A model generated the notes under the pieces. That model saw only the letters and a program-made list of their open reading frames with translations. It was not told the origin of the DNA and searched no databases. The position numbers and the translations under genes are program-made. Below are positions 44,085-53,004 of a DNA stretch of 64,000 nucleotides, one piece after another. The stretch comes from Actinomycetales bacterium (GTDB lineage Bacteria; Actinomycetota; Actinomycetes; S36-B12; UBA5976), in NCBI GenBank assembly GCA_018969715.1, contig JAGWXT010000001.1:138877-202876 (forward strand), read 5' to 3'. Numbering within the stretch: the stretch's first letter is position 1; the number at the start of each line of letters is the position of its first letter.

Positions 44085-45001
44085 GGGGAGGACACCTCCG
44101 CATCCGCTCGGGTGAGGGACTGGCCGTCGGCTGTCAGCGGTCGGTCGTGGTGTGCGCCGAGGTAGGCATCGATGACCCGGGCGTCCGCCATCACTGATGC
44201 GGGCGGGCCCTCGGCGATGATCTGTCCCTGCGCCATGACGACGACCCAGTCGCTGATGTCACGCACCATGTCCATATCGTGCTCGACGAACAGCACCGTC
44301 ATGCCGGACTCCCGCAGATCGCGAATGTGCGCCAGCAGGCTCTGCGTGAGCGCCGGGTTCACGCCAGCCATCGGCTCATCGAGCATGACCATCACCGGGT
44401 CGGTCATCAGTGCCCTGGCCATCTCGAGCAGCTTGCGCTGGCCGCCCGACAGGGAGCCGGCGAAGTCCTGCGCCTTCTCGGCAAGGTTGAACTGCCGCAG
44501 CAGCCGCATTGCCTTATCCGTGACGATCCGCTCCTGGCGGCGCCACAGGAAGGGCAGGACGGCGGCGTAGACCTCCTCGCCGATCTGGTGGGGGGCGGCA
44601 AGCCGCATGTTCTCCAGCACCGTCAGTCGGGAGAGGACTTTGGTCAGCTGGAAGGTGCGCACCATGCCGCTTCGCGCAACTCGATGGGCGGGCATCCGCG
44701 CGATCGACTCGCCGTTGAACGTCCACTGCCCGGTGTCGGGCCGGTCGAAGCCGGTGAGCAGGTTGAACAGGGTCGTCTTGCCGGCCCCGTTGGGGCCGAT
44801 CAGGGCCGTGATCGAGCCGCGCTGGACCTCCAGGTGGGCGACATCAACCGCGGTCAGGCCCCCGAACTGGCGGTGCACATCAGTTGCGATGAGGATCGCA
44901 TCGGGCTTGGGCACCCCCGGCTGACAGGGCACCTCGCCCAGGACGCGAGTGACATACGAGGCCGGCGGGCGGCCTGTTTCGGCTGCGCGGTCAGCGGGCA
45001 T
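44081..45001 (-). CDS. livG: Branched-chain amino acid ABC transporter ATP-binding protein LivG
   Basis: ATPase of 306 residues. Walker A GPNGAGKTTLFNLLTGF, GMVRTFQLTKVLSRLTVLENM (the LivG-specific segment), signature LSGGQRKLLEMARALM, Walker B VMLDEPMAGVNP and switch VEHDMDMV. N- and C-terminal extensions of 30 and 25 residues are polar. ATG 45001 overlaps the end of livM by 11 bp. Confidence 0.95.
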   Translation of the reverse strand: MPADRAAETGRPPASYVTRVLGEVPCQPGVPKPDAILIATDVHRQFGGLTAVDVAHLEVQRGSITALIGPNGAGKTTLFNLLTGFDRPDTGQWTFNGESIARMPAHRVARSGMVRTFQLTKVLSRLTVLENMRLAAPHQIGEEVYAAVLPFLWRRQERIVTDKAMRLLRQFNLAEKAQDFAGSLSGGQRKLLEMARALMTDPVMVMLDEPMAGVNPALTQSLLAHIRDLRESGMTVLFVEHDMDMVRDISDWVVVMAQGQIIAEGPPASVMADARVIDAYLGAHHDRPLTADGQSLTRADAEVSSP

Positions 45002-46001
45002 CGAGTGCCAACTCCCGGCGATCGCCGAACATCCCCTGTGGGCGGAAGATCATCAGCAGCATCAGGCCGAGGCCGACCAGCATGAACCGAACCTGCCCGA
45101 TCTGGTCGGGACGCAGCAGTTCATCCGGGATCCAGCCCGCCCGCAGCGCCCCGGTCAGGAATTCGCCGATGAACACGATCAGGAACCAGAAGACGATCGT
45201 GCCGGCGACCGGACCGAGCACGCGGGCGGCGCCGCCGAGGATCAGGACGGTGTAGGCGAAGAAGGTCAGGGCGGTGGCGTAGTTGTCCGGTTGAACCGAC
45301 TGGGAGCTGGCGGCGAAGACGAAGCCGGCAAGGGCGCCGATGACGCCACCGATGATGAGCGACTCCATCTTGTACAGGTAGACGTTCTTGCCGAGGCTCC
45401 GCGCCGCGTCCTCGTCCTCGCGAATCGACTTCAGCACCCGACCCCAGGGGGAGCGGACGAGGAGCCAGAAGATGAGCAGCACGATGGCGATCAGCGCCCA
45501 GCCGGCGAGCCAGATCCATGAGTCGTTGCGGGTGTAGCGGAGCGGTCCGAGGGTGAGTCCGCTGAACTCGGGGTCCACAGCGATGAATGGGTTCAGGGCG
45601 TAGAACTCGGCGGCGAACTTGCCGGTGATCCCGTCGGAGCCACCGAAGACGTCATTGAAGGTGACCGAGCGCGAGACGAGCCGGATCACCTCGGCTGCGG
45701 CAATCGTCACGATGGCGAGGTAGTCCGCCCGCAGGCGCAGGGTGGGGACACCCAGCAGGAGGGCGAGCACGATGGCCCCGAGGATGCCCATCGCCATGGA
45801 TGGCCACAGTCCCCAGTCGAAGGTGACCACCAGCACCGCAATCGCGTAGGCACCCACCGCGGCGAAGCCAGCCTGCCCGAAGTTGAGCAGCCCGGTGTAG
45901 CCGAACTGCATGTTCAAGCCGATGGCCGCCAAGCAGTAGATGATCGCCTGGATCCCCACCGCCTGCGTGAGCGCCTGCCCCAGCACCGCTGACCAGTCCA
46001 C
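44991..46001 (-). CDS. livM: Branched-chain amino acid ABC transporter permease LivM
   Basis: Membrane permease of 336 residues with 8-10 helices. Family motifs: LNMQFGYTGLLNFGQAGFAAVGAYA, LRLRADYLAIVTIAAAEVIRL, WGRVLKSIREDEDAARSLGKN (cytoplasmic coupling helix contacting the ATPases) and the C-terminal MLLMIFRPQGMFG. Long quoted motifs are abbreviated family blocks. GTG 46001 lies 3 bp after livH. Confidence 0.93.
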   Translation of the reverse strand: MDWSAVLGQALTQAVGIQAIIYCLAAIGLNMQFGYTGLLNFGQAGFAAVGAYAIAVLVVTFDWGLWPSMAMGILGAIVLALLLGVPTLRLRADYLAIVTIAAAEVIRLVSRSVTFNDVFGGSDGITGKFAAEFYALNPFIAVDPEFSGLTLGPLRYTRNDSWIWLAGWALIAIVLLIFWLLVRSPWGRVLKSIREDEDAARSLGKNVYLYKMESLIIGGVIGALAGFVFAASSQSVQPDNYATALTFFAYTVLILGGAARVLGPVAGTIVFWFLIVFIGEFLTGALRAGWIPDELLRPDQIGQVRFMLVGLGLMLLMIFRPQGMFGDRRELALDAR

Positions 46002-46004
46002 GGC

Positions 46005-47351
46005 TCAGCCCACCCGCTCGGTCCGGCCGAGGATCCCCTGTGGGCGAACGAGGAGGACGACGATGAGCAGCAGGAGGGCTCCGACGTACTTCAATTCAGT
46101 GGGCACCACGAGGGTGGACAACTGGATGAAGAGCCCAACGACGAGTGAGCCGACGATCGCCCCGAATGCGGTGCCCAGGCCGCCGAGCGTCACGGCCGCG
46201 AAGGTGAGCAGCAGTACCTGGAACCCTGACACCCAGCTCACTCCCTGGGTGAGGCCGAGCATGATCCCGCCGAACGCCGCCAGGCCGGCGCCGATCATCC
46301 ACACCACATTGATGACGCCCTCAACGTTGATGCCGGAGGCGGAGGCCAGGCTCGGATTGTCGGCGATGGCCCGGCTCGCCTTGCCGGCCCGCGTGCGCAG
46401 CAGCCAGTAGATCGCTGCGGCCAGCAGCAGGATGGCGAATGCCCCAGCCACCAGAGCCTTCGGGGTGATGCTCACGGGGCCGAACTCAAGGCCCGGCTGG
46501 CCGGCGTACTGCGCGTACTGACGGGTGCGGCCGCCGAAGAGGAACAGGTAGAGGTACCGCAGGAAGATCCCCAGGCCGATGGATATGACGAGCATGGCAA
46601 TGAGGCCGGTGCCCCGGCGGCGAAGTGGCCGCCAGAGGATGCGGTCCTGCACCAGCCCCCCGACCAGAGCCACGATGATCACCGTCAGCAGGGCGGCCAG
46701 AGCAATGTGGATACCGAGGATGGCGTTGAGGAAGTAGGCGGTGAGCGCCCCGAGAGCGATGAGCTCGCCGTGGGCGAAGTTCGTCAGCCCGGTTGTGCCA
46801 TAGATCAGGCTCAGCCCGAGCGCACCGAGGGAGATGATCAGGCCGAACAGCAGGCCGTCGACCGTGAGCTGCATGACGGTGCCGGCCAGTCCGCCGCCGC
46901 CAGTGGCCGCCTCCCCGAGCGGGAAGATGACCTTCGTCGGCTTGCCGGCGAATACCAGCAGGCTCGTCGTCGCCCGTTCCGGGTCAGTGAGGCTCACCCC
47001 CTCGGGCAGGGTGGTGATGTCCAAGGCCACCTCGAAGGTCCCGGCTGTTGGCAGCTCGACCAGCCACACCCCTTCCGGGTCGGTCGTCGCGCTGCCGGTG
47101 AAGTCCCCGCCGGTGACGGTGATGAGAGCATCGGGAACGGGGGTCCCATCGCCATCGACCAGCACTCCGGTGACGGCCACCGTGCGCTCCGCCGGTGCCG
47201 GCTCCTGGCCGGTTGCCGCGGCCATCGAGCCCACGCTGAATCCGAGGGCGAGGACGGCAATGACCAGCCCCGTGAACGGGCGCCGCTGGTCGCGCCCATG
47301 ACCGGCCCGGGCAGGGCGATGCCACGCAGAATGACGCTCCAATGTCGTCAT
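46005..47351 (-). CDS. livH: LivH permease with N-terminal extracytoplasmic beta-sandwich domain
   Basis: A 448-residue protein. Residues 26-48 form a signal or anchor helix. Residues about 55-140 are a soluble domain with the pattern VTGVLVDGDGTPVPDALITV, SATTDPEGVWLVELP, resembling a carboxypeptidase-regulatory/Ig-like fold. From about residue 155 the LivH permease follows, with GLSLIYGTTGLTNFAHGELIA (abbreviated block), the coupling segment SRAIADNPSLASASGI and a C-terminal VLLVRPQGILG. Classical LivH lacks the extra domain. GGGGAGG lies 9 nt before ATG 47351. Confidence 0.9.
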   Translation of the reverse strand: MTTLERHSAWHRPARAGHGRDQRRPFTGLVIAVLALGFSVGSMAAATGQEPAPAERTVAVTGVLVDGDGTPVPDALITVTGGDFTGSATTDPEGVWLVELPTAGTFEVALDITTLPEGVSLTDPERATTSLLVFAGKPTKVIFPLGEAATGGGGLAGTVMQLTVDGLLFGLIISLGALGLSLIYGTTGLTNFAHGELIALGALTAYFLNAILGIHIALAALLTVIIVALVGGLVQDRILWRPLRRRGTGLIAMLVISIGLGIFLRYLYLFLFGGRTRQYAQYAGQPGLEFGPVSITPKALVAGAFAILLLAAAIYWLLRTRAGKASRAIADNPSLASASGINVEGVINVVWMIGAGLAAFGGIMLGLTQGVSWVSGFQVLLLTFAAVTLGGLGTAFGAIVGSLVVGLFIQLSTLVVPTELKYVGALLLLIVVLLVRPQGILGRTERVG

Positions 47352-47406
47352 TGCAGGCGGCCTCCCCGGGTCATCAGTTCGGCGGAGCATACCGAGGCCA
47401 GCCGCC

Positions 47407-47988
47407 TCATGCCGGGTTGGGGCGAGGGGTCCGCAATGCGCAGGTAAGGCGAACGGTGCAGATGAGTTGCGGGCCGTCGGTGGGCGGGCCGTCGGTGGGC
47501 GGGCCGTCGGTGGGCGGGCCGTCGGTGGGAAACGAGGTGTTGCGAGCATCCGAAGCCTCACCATCGGGCGCCGATCGGATGGTGATGGACCAGACGCCGA
47601 TCGTGCGTCCCATCTGGAGGGGAACGGCGATGGCGTGCACATGTCCCTCGCGGACGCTGCGGTGATGGCTGGCGTTGATCTCGATGCCCAGTGCCAGCCG
47701 CGGCTCCCCTGCTGCCTGCGAGGCTGCCAAGGAGGCCCCCAGGCTGCCGATTGACTCGGCCAGCACTACCGAGGCGCCGCCATGAAGCAGCCCATAGGGC
47801 TGGGTGTTCCCCGCAATCGGCATGGTGGCCTCGATCCTGGTGGCCGTGACCCAGGTGAGAAGAATGCCCATCCGTTCGGCAAGGCTGCCGCGGGAGTGCG
47901 CCGTCAGCACAGCCGCGGCAGCGACCGGATCGAGGGCGGCAAGATCTGTGCCGGTGAGGGCGGACGGGATCGACAGCCCCTCGTGCAT
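47407..47988 (-). CDS. Hotdog-fold PaaI-type thioesterase with repeat insertion
   Basis: A 193-residue acyl-CoA thioesterase-like protein. The hotdog motif is YGLLHGGASVVLAESIGSLGA with the catalytic Glu, followed by GIEINASHHRSVREGHV and GRTIGVWSITIR. Before the last strand (QLICTVRLTCAL) there is an inserted loop containing four copies of Pro-Thr-Asp-Gly-Pro encoded by a 15-bp tandem repeat. Such a loop is not a normal part of the fold. Divergent from polA with 88 bp between. Confidence 0.85.
   Translation of the reverse strand: MHEGLSIPSALTGTDLAALDPVAAAAVLTAHSRGSLAERMGILLTWVTATRIEATMPIAGNTQPYGLLHGGASVVLAESIGSLGASLAASQAAGEPRLALGIEINASHHRSVREGHVHAIAVPLQMGRTIGVWSITIRSAPDGEASDARNTSFPTDGPPTDGPPTDGPPTDGPQLICTVRLTCALRTPRPNPA
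47471..47529. repeat. 15-bp tandem repeat, four copies
   Basis: GGGCCGTCGGTGGGC is repeated at 47471, 47486, 47501 and 47516 (last base of the last copy differs). On the minus strand it encodes the PTDGP repeats of the thioesterase. Confidence 0.9.
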
Positions 47989-48076
47989 ACCCTCACCCTA
48001 GGTGTGCGAGGCACGTGAAGGAGGCTGAGGGCATGGCTGCTGCGGCATCGGGCGGGTGCGGCGCCACGGGGTGCCC

Positions 48077-50800
48077 ATGACGACCGTGCTGCTCGTCGAC
48101 GGCCACAGCCTCGCCTACCGAGCGTTCCATGCCCTGCCGGTGGCCGGATTCACGACCAGCAGCGGACAGCCCACCAATGCGGTCTTCGGATTCACGTCGA
48201 TGCTGCTCAACGTCGTGCGCGATGAGCGGCCCGACTACCTGTGCGTGGCCTTCGACGTGAGTCGGCAGACGTTCCGGTCCGAGATGTACCCGGCATACAA
48301 GGCGACTCGGGCGGCCACCCCGCCGGAGTTTCGCGGACAGGTGTCGCTGATCGAGGAGGTCCTCGATGCGCTCGGCGTTGCGCGGGTGAGTGCGCCCGGG
48401 TACGAGGCGGATGACGTCATCGCAACCCTCGCCACGCACGCCGAGCAGGCAGGGCATCGCGTGCTCATCCTGACTGGGGACCGCGATGCACTGCAGTTGG
48501 TCGATGACGACGTCACCGTCCTCTATGCCCGCCGGGGCGTGTCGGATCTGGCACGCATGACCCCGGATGCGGTCGTGGCGCGCTACGGCGTGCCACCGCA
48601 GTGGTACGCGGACCTTGCTGCCCTGCGTGGGGACCCCTCGGACAACCTGCCCTCGGTGCCCGGCGTGGGCGAGAAGACCGCCGCCCGGTGGATCGTCGAC
48701 CATGGCGGGCTTGCGCCATTGCTTGCGCACGCGGGGGAACTCCCCGGGAAGTCCGGAGCAGCCCTGCGGGAGCGGATTGCGGACGTCCAGCGCAACCGCG
48801 AACTGATCGGCCTCGTGCGGGATGTCCCGCTGCCGGTGACCGTTGAGCAGTGCGCCATGCATCCGGTTCCCGCTGCGGCGGTGCAGGAGGTCTTCGATGC
48901 CCTTGAGTTCCGCGTGCTGCGCGAGCGACTGGCGCGCGAGCACGGCGACTGGGTGACGGCCTTGGCGCCAGTGGTCGAAGGGGTGCACACCGTCGACTCG
49001 CCGGGCGCCGATGCCGTCACCATCAGCCGGCGACACGGGCTGCCACCGGCCGAGGTCGGGCAGTGGTGTGCACGGTTCGCCGGGGTGACGACTGGTGTCG
49101 CGCTGGCCAGGTCAGCCGCAGGCGCAATCCGCGGGATCGCGATCGCCGCCCCCGGGGCGGGTCCAGACGATGCGATCACCCTGCCCGGCACCGACCTTGG
49201 CGTCATCGCCGCCTGGCTGGCAGACCCGACCGCCGGCAAGGCGATGCACGATGCGAAGCCCGACCTGCGGGCACTGGCCGCAGCGGGTACCCCACTGGCC
49301 GGTCTCACCGCCGACACCGCTGTGGCCGCCTACCTGCTGCTGCCAGGCCAGGTGCAGTACACGCGGGAGTCCCTTGTCGAGCGGTTCCTTGGGCTCAGCC
49401 TTCCCAGCCCGGTCGACCGCGGTGAAGGCCCGGGCCAGTTGGATCTGGGTGCACTCGACGAGGCGCAGATCGAAGCCCCCCTCGAGCCAGCGGAGGCGGA
49501 GTTGCTGGCCCTCGCGGCGGCATGCACCCGTCGCCTGGCGGAGATCCTGGCCGAGCAGCTGGCAGCCCGCGGCGGAACAGAGCTGCTCACCCGGATCGAG
49601 GTGCCGCTGGTCGGTGTCCTGGCGGAGATGGAGAGCACGGGCATCGCCGTCGACGACGATGCCCTGGCTCGCCTCGCCGGGGAGTTCGCCGGGCAGTGCG
49701 CGGAGCTTGCCGACCTCGCCGAGCAGCAGGCGGGTCGCCCATTCAACCTCGGTTCGCCGAAGCAGCTGCAGCAGGTGCTCTTCGTCGAGCGGGGCCTGCC
49801 CCGCACCAAGCGCACCAAGACCGGATTCACCACCGACGCCGAGGCGCTGACCGACCTGTTCAGTCGGACGGCAGATCCGCTGCTGGCGACCATCCTCCAG
49901 TGGCGGGACGTCTCCCGCCTGGGTCAGACGGTTGCCGGCCTGCGCCCCCTGATCGGCGCAGACGGTCGGGTGCACACGACCTTCAACCAGATGGTGTCGG
50001 CAACCGGCCGTCTTTCGAGTATGGACCCGAACCTGCAGAACATCCCCGTTCGCACGGCCGCGGGGCGGCGGATCAGGGCCGCGTTCATCGCCGGAGCCGA
50101 CTATGAGGCGCTGCTGACGGCGGACTACAGCCAGATCGAGTTGCGGATCATGGCGCACCTGTCTGGGGATGCCGGCCTGATCGCTGCGCTGACCGGCGGT
50201 GAGGACCTGCACGTCACAATGGCTGGACTGGTCTTCGGGGTGCCGTCGGCCGACGTGGGTCCGGAACTCCGCAGCCGGGTGAAGGCGGTGTCGTACGGGC
50301 TGGCCTACGGGTTGAGCCCATTCGGGCTGAGCAGCCAGCTGGGCGTCAGCGTTCCCGAGGCACGAGCCCTGACGGACGCCTACTTCGACCGTTTCGGGGG
50401 GGTGCGGGACTACCTGGCGCGGGTCGTCGAGCAGGCTCGACAGGACGGCTACACCGAAACCCTCTTCGGTCGGCGGCGATACCTGCCCGATCTGGTCAGC
50501 GACAACCGTCAGCGTCGCGACACCGCCGAGCGAATGGCGCTCAATGCGCCGATCCAGGGCAGTGCCGCGGACATCGTCAAGATCGCGATGATCGGCCTCG
50601 CCGAGGACCTGAGGACAGCGAAACTGTCATCACGGCTGCTGCTGCAGGTGCACGATGAACTCGTGGTTGAGGTGTTCCCGGGCGAGGCCGCTGAGGTGAG
50701 CACGCTCGTGCGGCAGCGCATGACCACCGCGGTCAGCCTGAGCGTCCCGCTGGAGGTGAGCATCGGCATCGGACCGACATGGGATGCCGCCGCCCACTGA
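48077..50800 (+). CDS. polA: DNA polymerase I
   Basis: Repair and Okazaki-fragment polymerase, 907 residues from ATG 48077 (GTG 48071 or an earlier start would add few residues). Residues 1-300: 5'-3' exonuclease with LLVDGHSLAYRAF, GYEADDVIATLA, TGDRDALQLVDD and GVGEKTAARW. The middle 3'-5' exonuclease domain lacks the Asp-x-Glu of motif I and looks inactive, as in mycobacteria. The polymerase has motif A DYSQIELR, motif B KAVSYGLAYGLS (Tyr where E. coli has Phe 762) and motif C QVHDE. Confidence 0.96.
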   Translation: MTTVLLVDGHSLAYRAFHALPVAGFTTSSGQPTNAVFGFTSMLLNVVRDERPDYLCVAFDVSRQTFRSEMYPAYKATRAATPPEFRGQVSLIEEVLDALGVARVSAPGYEADDVIATLATHAEQAGHRVLILTGDRDALQLVDDDVTVLYARRGVSDLARMTPDAVVARYGVPPQWYADLAALRGDPSDNLPSVPGVGEKTAARWIVDHGGLAPLLAHAGELPGKSGAALRERIADVQRNRELIGLVRDVPLPVTVEQCAMHPVPAAAVQEVFDALEFRVLRERLAREHGDWVTALAPVVEGVHTVDSPGADAVTISRRHGLPPAEVGQWCARFAGVTTGVALARSAAGAIRGIAIAAPGAGPDDAITLPGTDLGVIAAWLADPTAGKAMHDAKPDLRALAAAGTPLAGLTADTAVAAYLLLPGQVQYTRESLVERFLGLSLPSPVDRGEGPGQLDLGALDEAQIEAPLEPAEAELLALAAACTRRLAEILAEQLAARGGTELLTRIEVPLVGVLAEMESTGIAVDDDALARLAGEFAGQCAELADLAEQQAGRPFNLGSPKQLQQVLFVERGLPRTKRTKTGFTTDAEALTDLFSRTADPLLATILQWRDVSRLGQTVAGLRPLIGADGRVHTTFNQMVSATGRLSSMDPNLQNIPVRTAAGRRIRAAFIAGADYEALLTADYSQIELRIMAHLSGDAGLIAALTGGEDLHVTMAGLVFGVPSADVGPELRSRVKAVSYGLAYGLSPFGLSSQLGVSVPEARALTDAYFDRFGGVRDYLARVVEQARQDGYTETLFGRRRYLPDLVSDNRQRRDTAERMALNAPIQGSAADIVKIAMIGLAEDLRTAKLSSRLLLQVHDELVVEVFPGEAAEVSTLVRQRMTTAVSLSVPLEVSIGIGPTWDAAAH

Positions 50801-50909
50801 CGGTCCGCTACCATCACCGTTAGCAGGGCGGGCGACCCCCACGCCGGGGATGGCCACGGTGCTGCCACACTGCAGTCGTGGCGCCTCGGGCAGCAGGGGT
50901 GCCACCGAC

Positions 50910-50981
50910 ATGACCGACACCTCGACCAGCAGTCGACCCGACCAGCCGGTACCGGCCGGCAAGGACCCCATTCCCTCATGA
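50910..50981 (+). CDS. Possible 23-codon upstream ORF coupled to rpsA
   Basis: ATG 50910 opens a 23-residue Ser/Thr/Pro-rich peptide whose TGA overlaps the rpsA start as ATGA. It has no recognisable domain and no strong Shine-Dalgarno. It may be a leader peptide controlling rpsA or a chance ORF. Confidence 0.25.
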   Translation: MTDTSTSSRPDQPVPAGKDPIPS

Positions 50982-52399
50982 CGTCAGCAATGCAGCCCAC
51001 GATCCCCTCGCCCGCCGAGACCACCCCCGTTCCCCCCGCGCCCGCCGTTGCGGCGGCCGGTGATGGTACGACAAGTCCTGCCGGCCTGGCGGCTGCTGGC
51101 GACACCATCACGGTCAATGACATCGGCGGTGAACAGGATCTGCTCGCCGCAATCGACCAGACCATCAAGTACTTCAACGATGGGGACATCCTCTCGGGCA
51201 CTGTTGTCAAGGTCGACCGGGATGAGGTCCTGCTGGATGTCGGCTACAAGACTGAGGGTGTCATTCCCTCCCGCGAGTTGTCGATCCGCCACGATGTCGA
51301 CCCGGCTGAGGTCGTCGCCATCGGTCAGGTGCTGGAGGCACTTGTTCTGCAGAAGGAGGACAAGGAAGGTCGGCTGATCCTGTCGAAGAAGCGCGCTCAG
51401 TACGAGCGTGCGTGGGGTGAGATCGAGCGGATCAAGGACGGTGACGGCATCGTGACCGGGACCGTGATCGAGGTGGTCAAGGGAGGGCTCATCCTCGATA
51501 TCGGGCTGCGTGGCTTCCTGCCGGCATCACTGGTCGAACTGCGCCGCGTGCGCGACCTGCAGCCGTACGTCGGGCGGCAGATCGAGGCGAAGATCATCGA
51601 GTTGGACAAGAACCGCAACAACGTCGTGCTCTCGCGGCGGGAGTACCTCGAGCAGACTCAGTCAGAGGTGCGCACGGGGTTCCTGCACCAGCTGGGCAAG
51701 GGACAGATCCGAAATGGCGTGGTTTCGAGCATCGTCAACTTCGGTGCCTTCGTCGACCTCGGGGGCGTGGACGGCCTCGTCCATGTCTCCGAGTTGTCAT
51801 GGAAGCACATCGACCATCCGTCGGAGGTGGTCGAGGTCGGCCAGGAGGTCACGGTCGAGGTGCTTGATGTCGACCTCGAGCGGGAGCGGGTCTCGCTGTC
51901 GTTGAAGGCGACGCAGGAGGACCCGTGGCAGCAGTTCGCACGAACCCATCCGCTCGGACAGGTGGTCCCCGGGCGGGTGACGAAGTTGGTGCCATTCGGG
52001 GCCTTCGTCCGGGTGCAGGACGGGATTGAGGGGCTCGTGCACATCTCCGAGCTCGCCGAGCGGCATGTGGAGATCCCCGAGCAGGTCGTGCAGGTGGGTG
52101 ATCAGGTTGTGGTGAAGGTCATCGACATCGACCTTGAGCGGCGTCGGATCAGCCTCTCCCTGAAGCAGGCGACCGATGACACGGATCTGGGCGATCAGTT
52201 TGACCCCTACCAGTTCGGGATGCCACCGTCCTACGACGAGAATGGGGTCTACATCGGGCCGGATGGCTTCGATCCCGAGACCGGGGAGTGGCGCGCCGGC
52301 GCTGAGGATCAGCGAATGGAGTGGGAGCGGCAGTACACCGAGGCTCATGCGCGCTGGGTTGCCCAGCGCGAAGAGCAGCGCGCAGGCGGGGACGGCTGA
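50978..52399 (+). CDS. rpsA: 30S ribosomal protein S1
   Basis: RNA-binding ribosomal protein, 473 residues, with four S1 domains at about 65-135, 155-220, 235-310 and 325-395. Repeated signatures are GDILSGTVVKVDRDEVLLDVGYK, VTGTVIEVVKGGLILDIGLRGF (in part), GVVSSIVNFGAFVDLGGVDGLVHVSELSW (in part) and VPGRVTKLVPFGAFVRVQDG. The N-terminus carries a 40-residue Pro/Ala-rich extension and the C-terminus an acidic tail. polA-rpsA-coaE-uvrB order is typical of actinobacteria. Confidence 0.95.
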   Translation: MTSAMQPTIPSPAETTPVPPAPAVAAAGDGTTSPAGLAAAGDTITVNDIGGEQDLLAAIDQTIKYFNDGDILSGTVVKVDRDEVLLDVGYKTEGVIPSRELSIRHDVDPAEVVAIGQVLEALVLQKEDKEGRLILSKKRAQYERAWGEIERIKDGDGIVTGTVIEVVKGGLILDIGLRGFLPASLVELRRVRDLQPYVGRQIEAKIIELDKNRNNVVLSRREYLEQTQSEVRTGFLHQLGKGQIRNGVVSSIVNFGAFVDLGGVDGLVHVSELSWKHIDHPSEVVEVGQEVTVEVLDVDLERERVSLSLKATQEDPWQQFARTHPLGQVVPGRVTKLVPFGAFVRVQDGIEGLVHISELAERHVEIPEQVVQVGDQVVVKVIDIDLERRRISLSLKQATDDTDLGDQFDPYQFGMPPSYDENGVYIGPDGFDPETGEWRAGAEDQRMEWERQYTEAHARWVAQREEQRAGGDG

Positions 52400-52413
52400 C
52401 GGGCCGCCCATTC

Positions 52414-53004
52414 TTGATCGGCCTCACCGGCGGAATCGGAGCGGGCAAGTCGACGGTTGCGCGCCTGCTGGCCGAGCACGGTGCGCATGTGATCGATTCC
52501 GATGAACTGGCCCGTGGGGTGATCGCCCCCGGCACTGCCGGTGAGCGCGAGGTGATCGCGGCCCTGGGGCCAACGGTGGTCGGCAGTGACGGGCACCTGG
52601 ACCGCCAGCGGTGCGCCCGTCTGGTCTTCAGCGATGACCAGGCGCGGGCGCGGCTCGAGGCGATCGTCCATCCACTCGTCCGGGCGGCCGCCGCGGAGAC
52701 CATCGCCGCTCAGCCCGCGGGCAGCGTGGTGGTGTGGGAGGTTCCCCTGCTGGCGGAGACCTGGCATACCCGCACCGACCACAGCGAATTCGACCTCATT
52801 GTCGCGGTCACGGCGCCACTGGCGCAACGGCAGGCCCGCCTGCGTGCCCGCGGCATGAGGTCGGCGGATATTGCACACCGGATAGGCGCCCAGGCCGGCG
52901 ATGAGCAGCGGGCAGCACTTGCCGATGTCGTCATCGACACCAGTGATGGCGCGGACACCGCCACGGCGGTGGCAGCCCTCTGGCGGCAGGTTCACGCCCG
53001 GTGA
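52414..53004 (+). CDS. coaE: Dephospho-CoA kinase
   Basis: Final step of coenzyme A synthesis. About 196 residues from TTG 52414, which gives the normal N-terminus [23 protein letters not shown] (P-loop, split). Further motifs: [33 protein letters not shown] and [24 protein letters not shown] 52396 overlapping the rpsA stop is the other possible start. It lacks the C-terminal UPF0157 domain that mycobacterial CoaE carries. Its end overlaps uvrB (GTGA). Confidence 0.92.
   Translation: MIGLTGGIGAGKSTVARLLAEHGAHVIDSDELARGVIAPGTAGEREVIAALGPTVVGSDGHLDRQRCARLVFSDDQARARLEAIVHPLVRAAAAETIAAQPAGSVVVWEVPLLAETWHTRTDHSEFDLIVAVTAPLAQRQARLRARGMRSADIAHRIGAQAGDEQRAALADVVIDTSDGADTATAVAALWRQVHAR

Noticed and set aside
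47407-47642. The PTDGP/PTARP repeats as a CRISPR or intergenic repeat array
   Set aside because: Units are 15 bp, contiguous without spacers and in frame within a coding sequence, so this is an intragenic tandem repeat.
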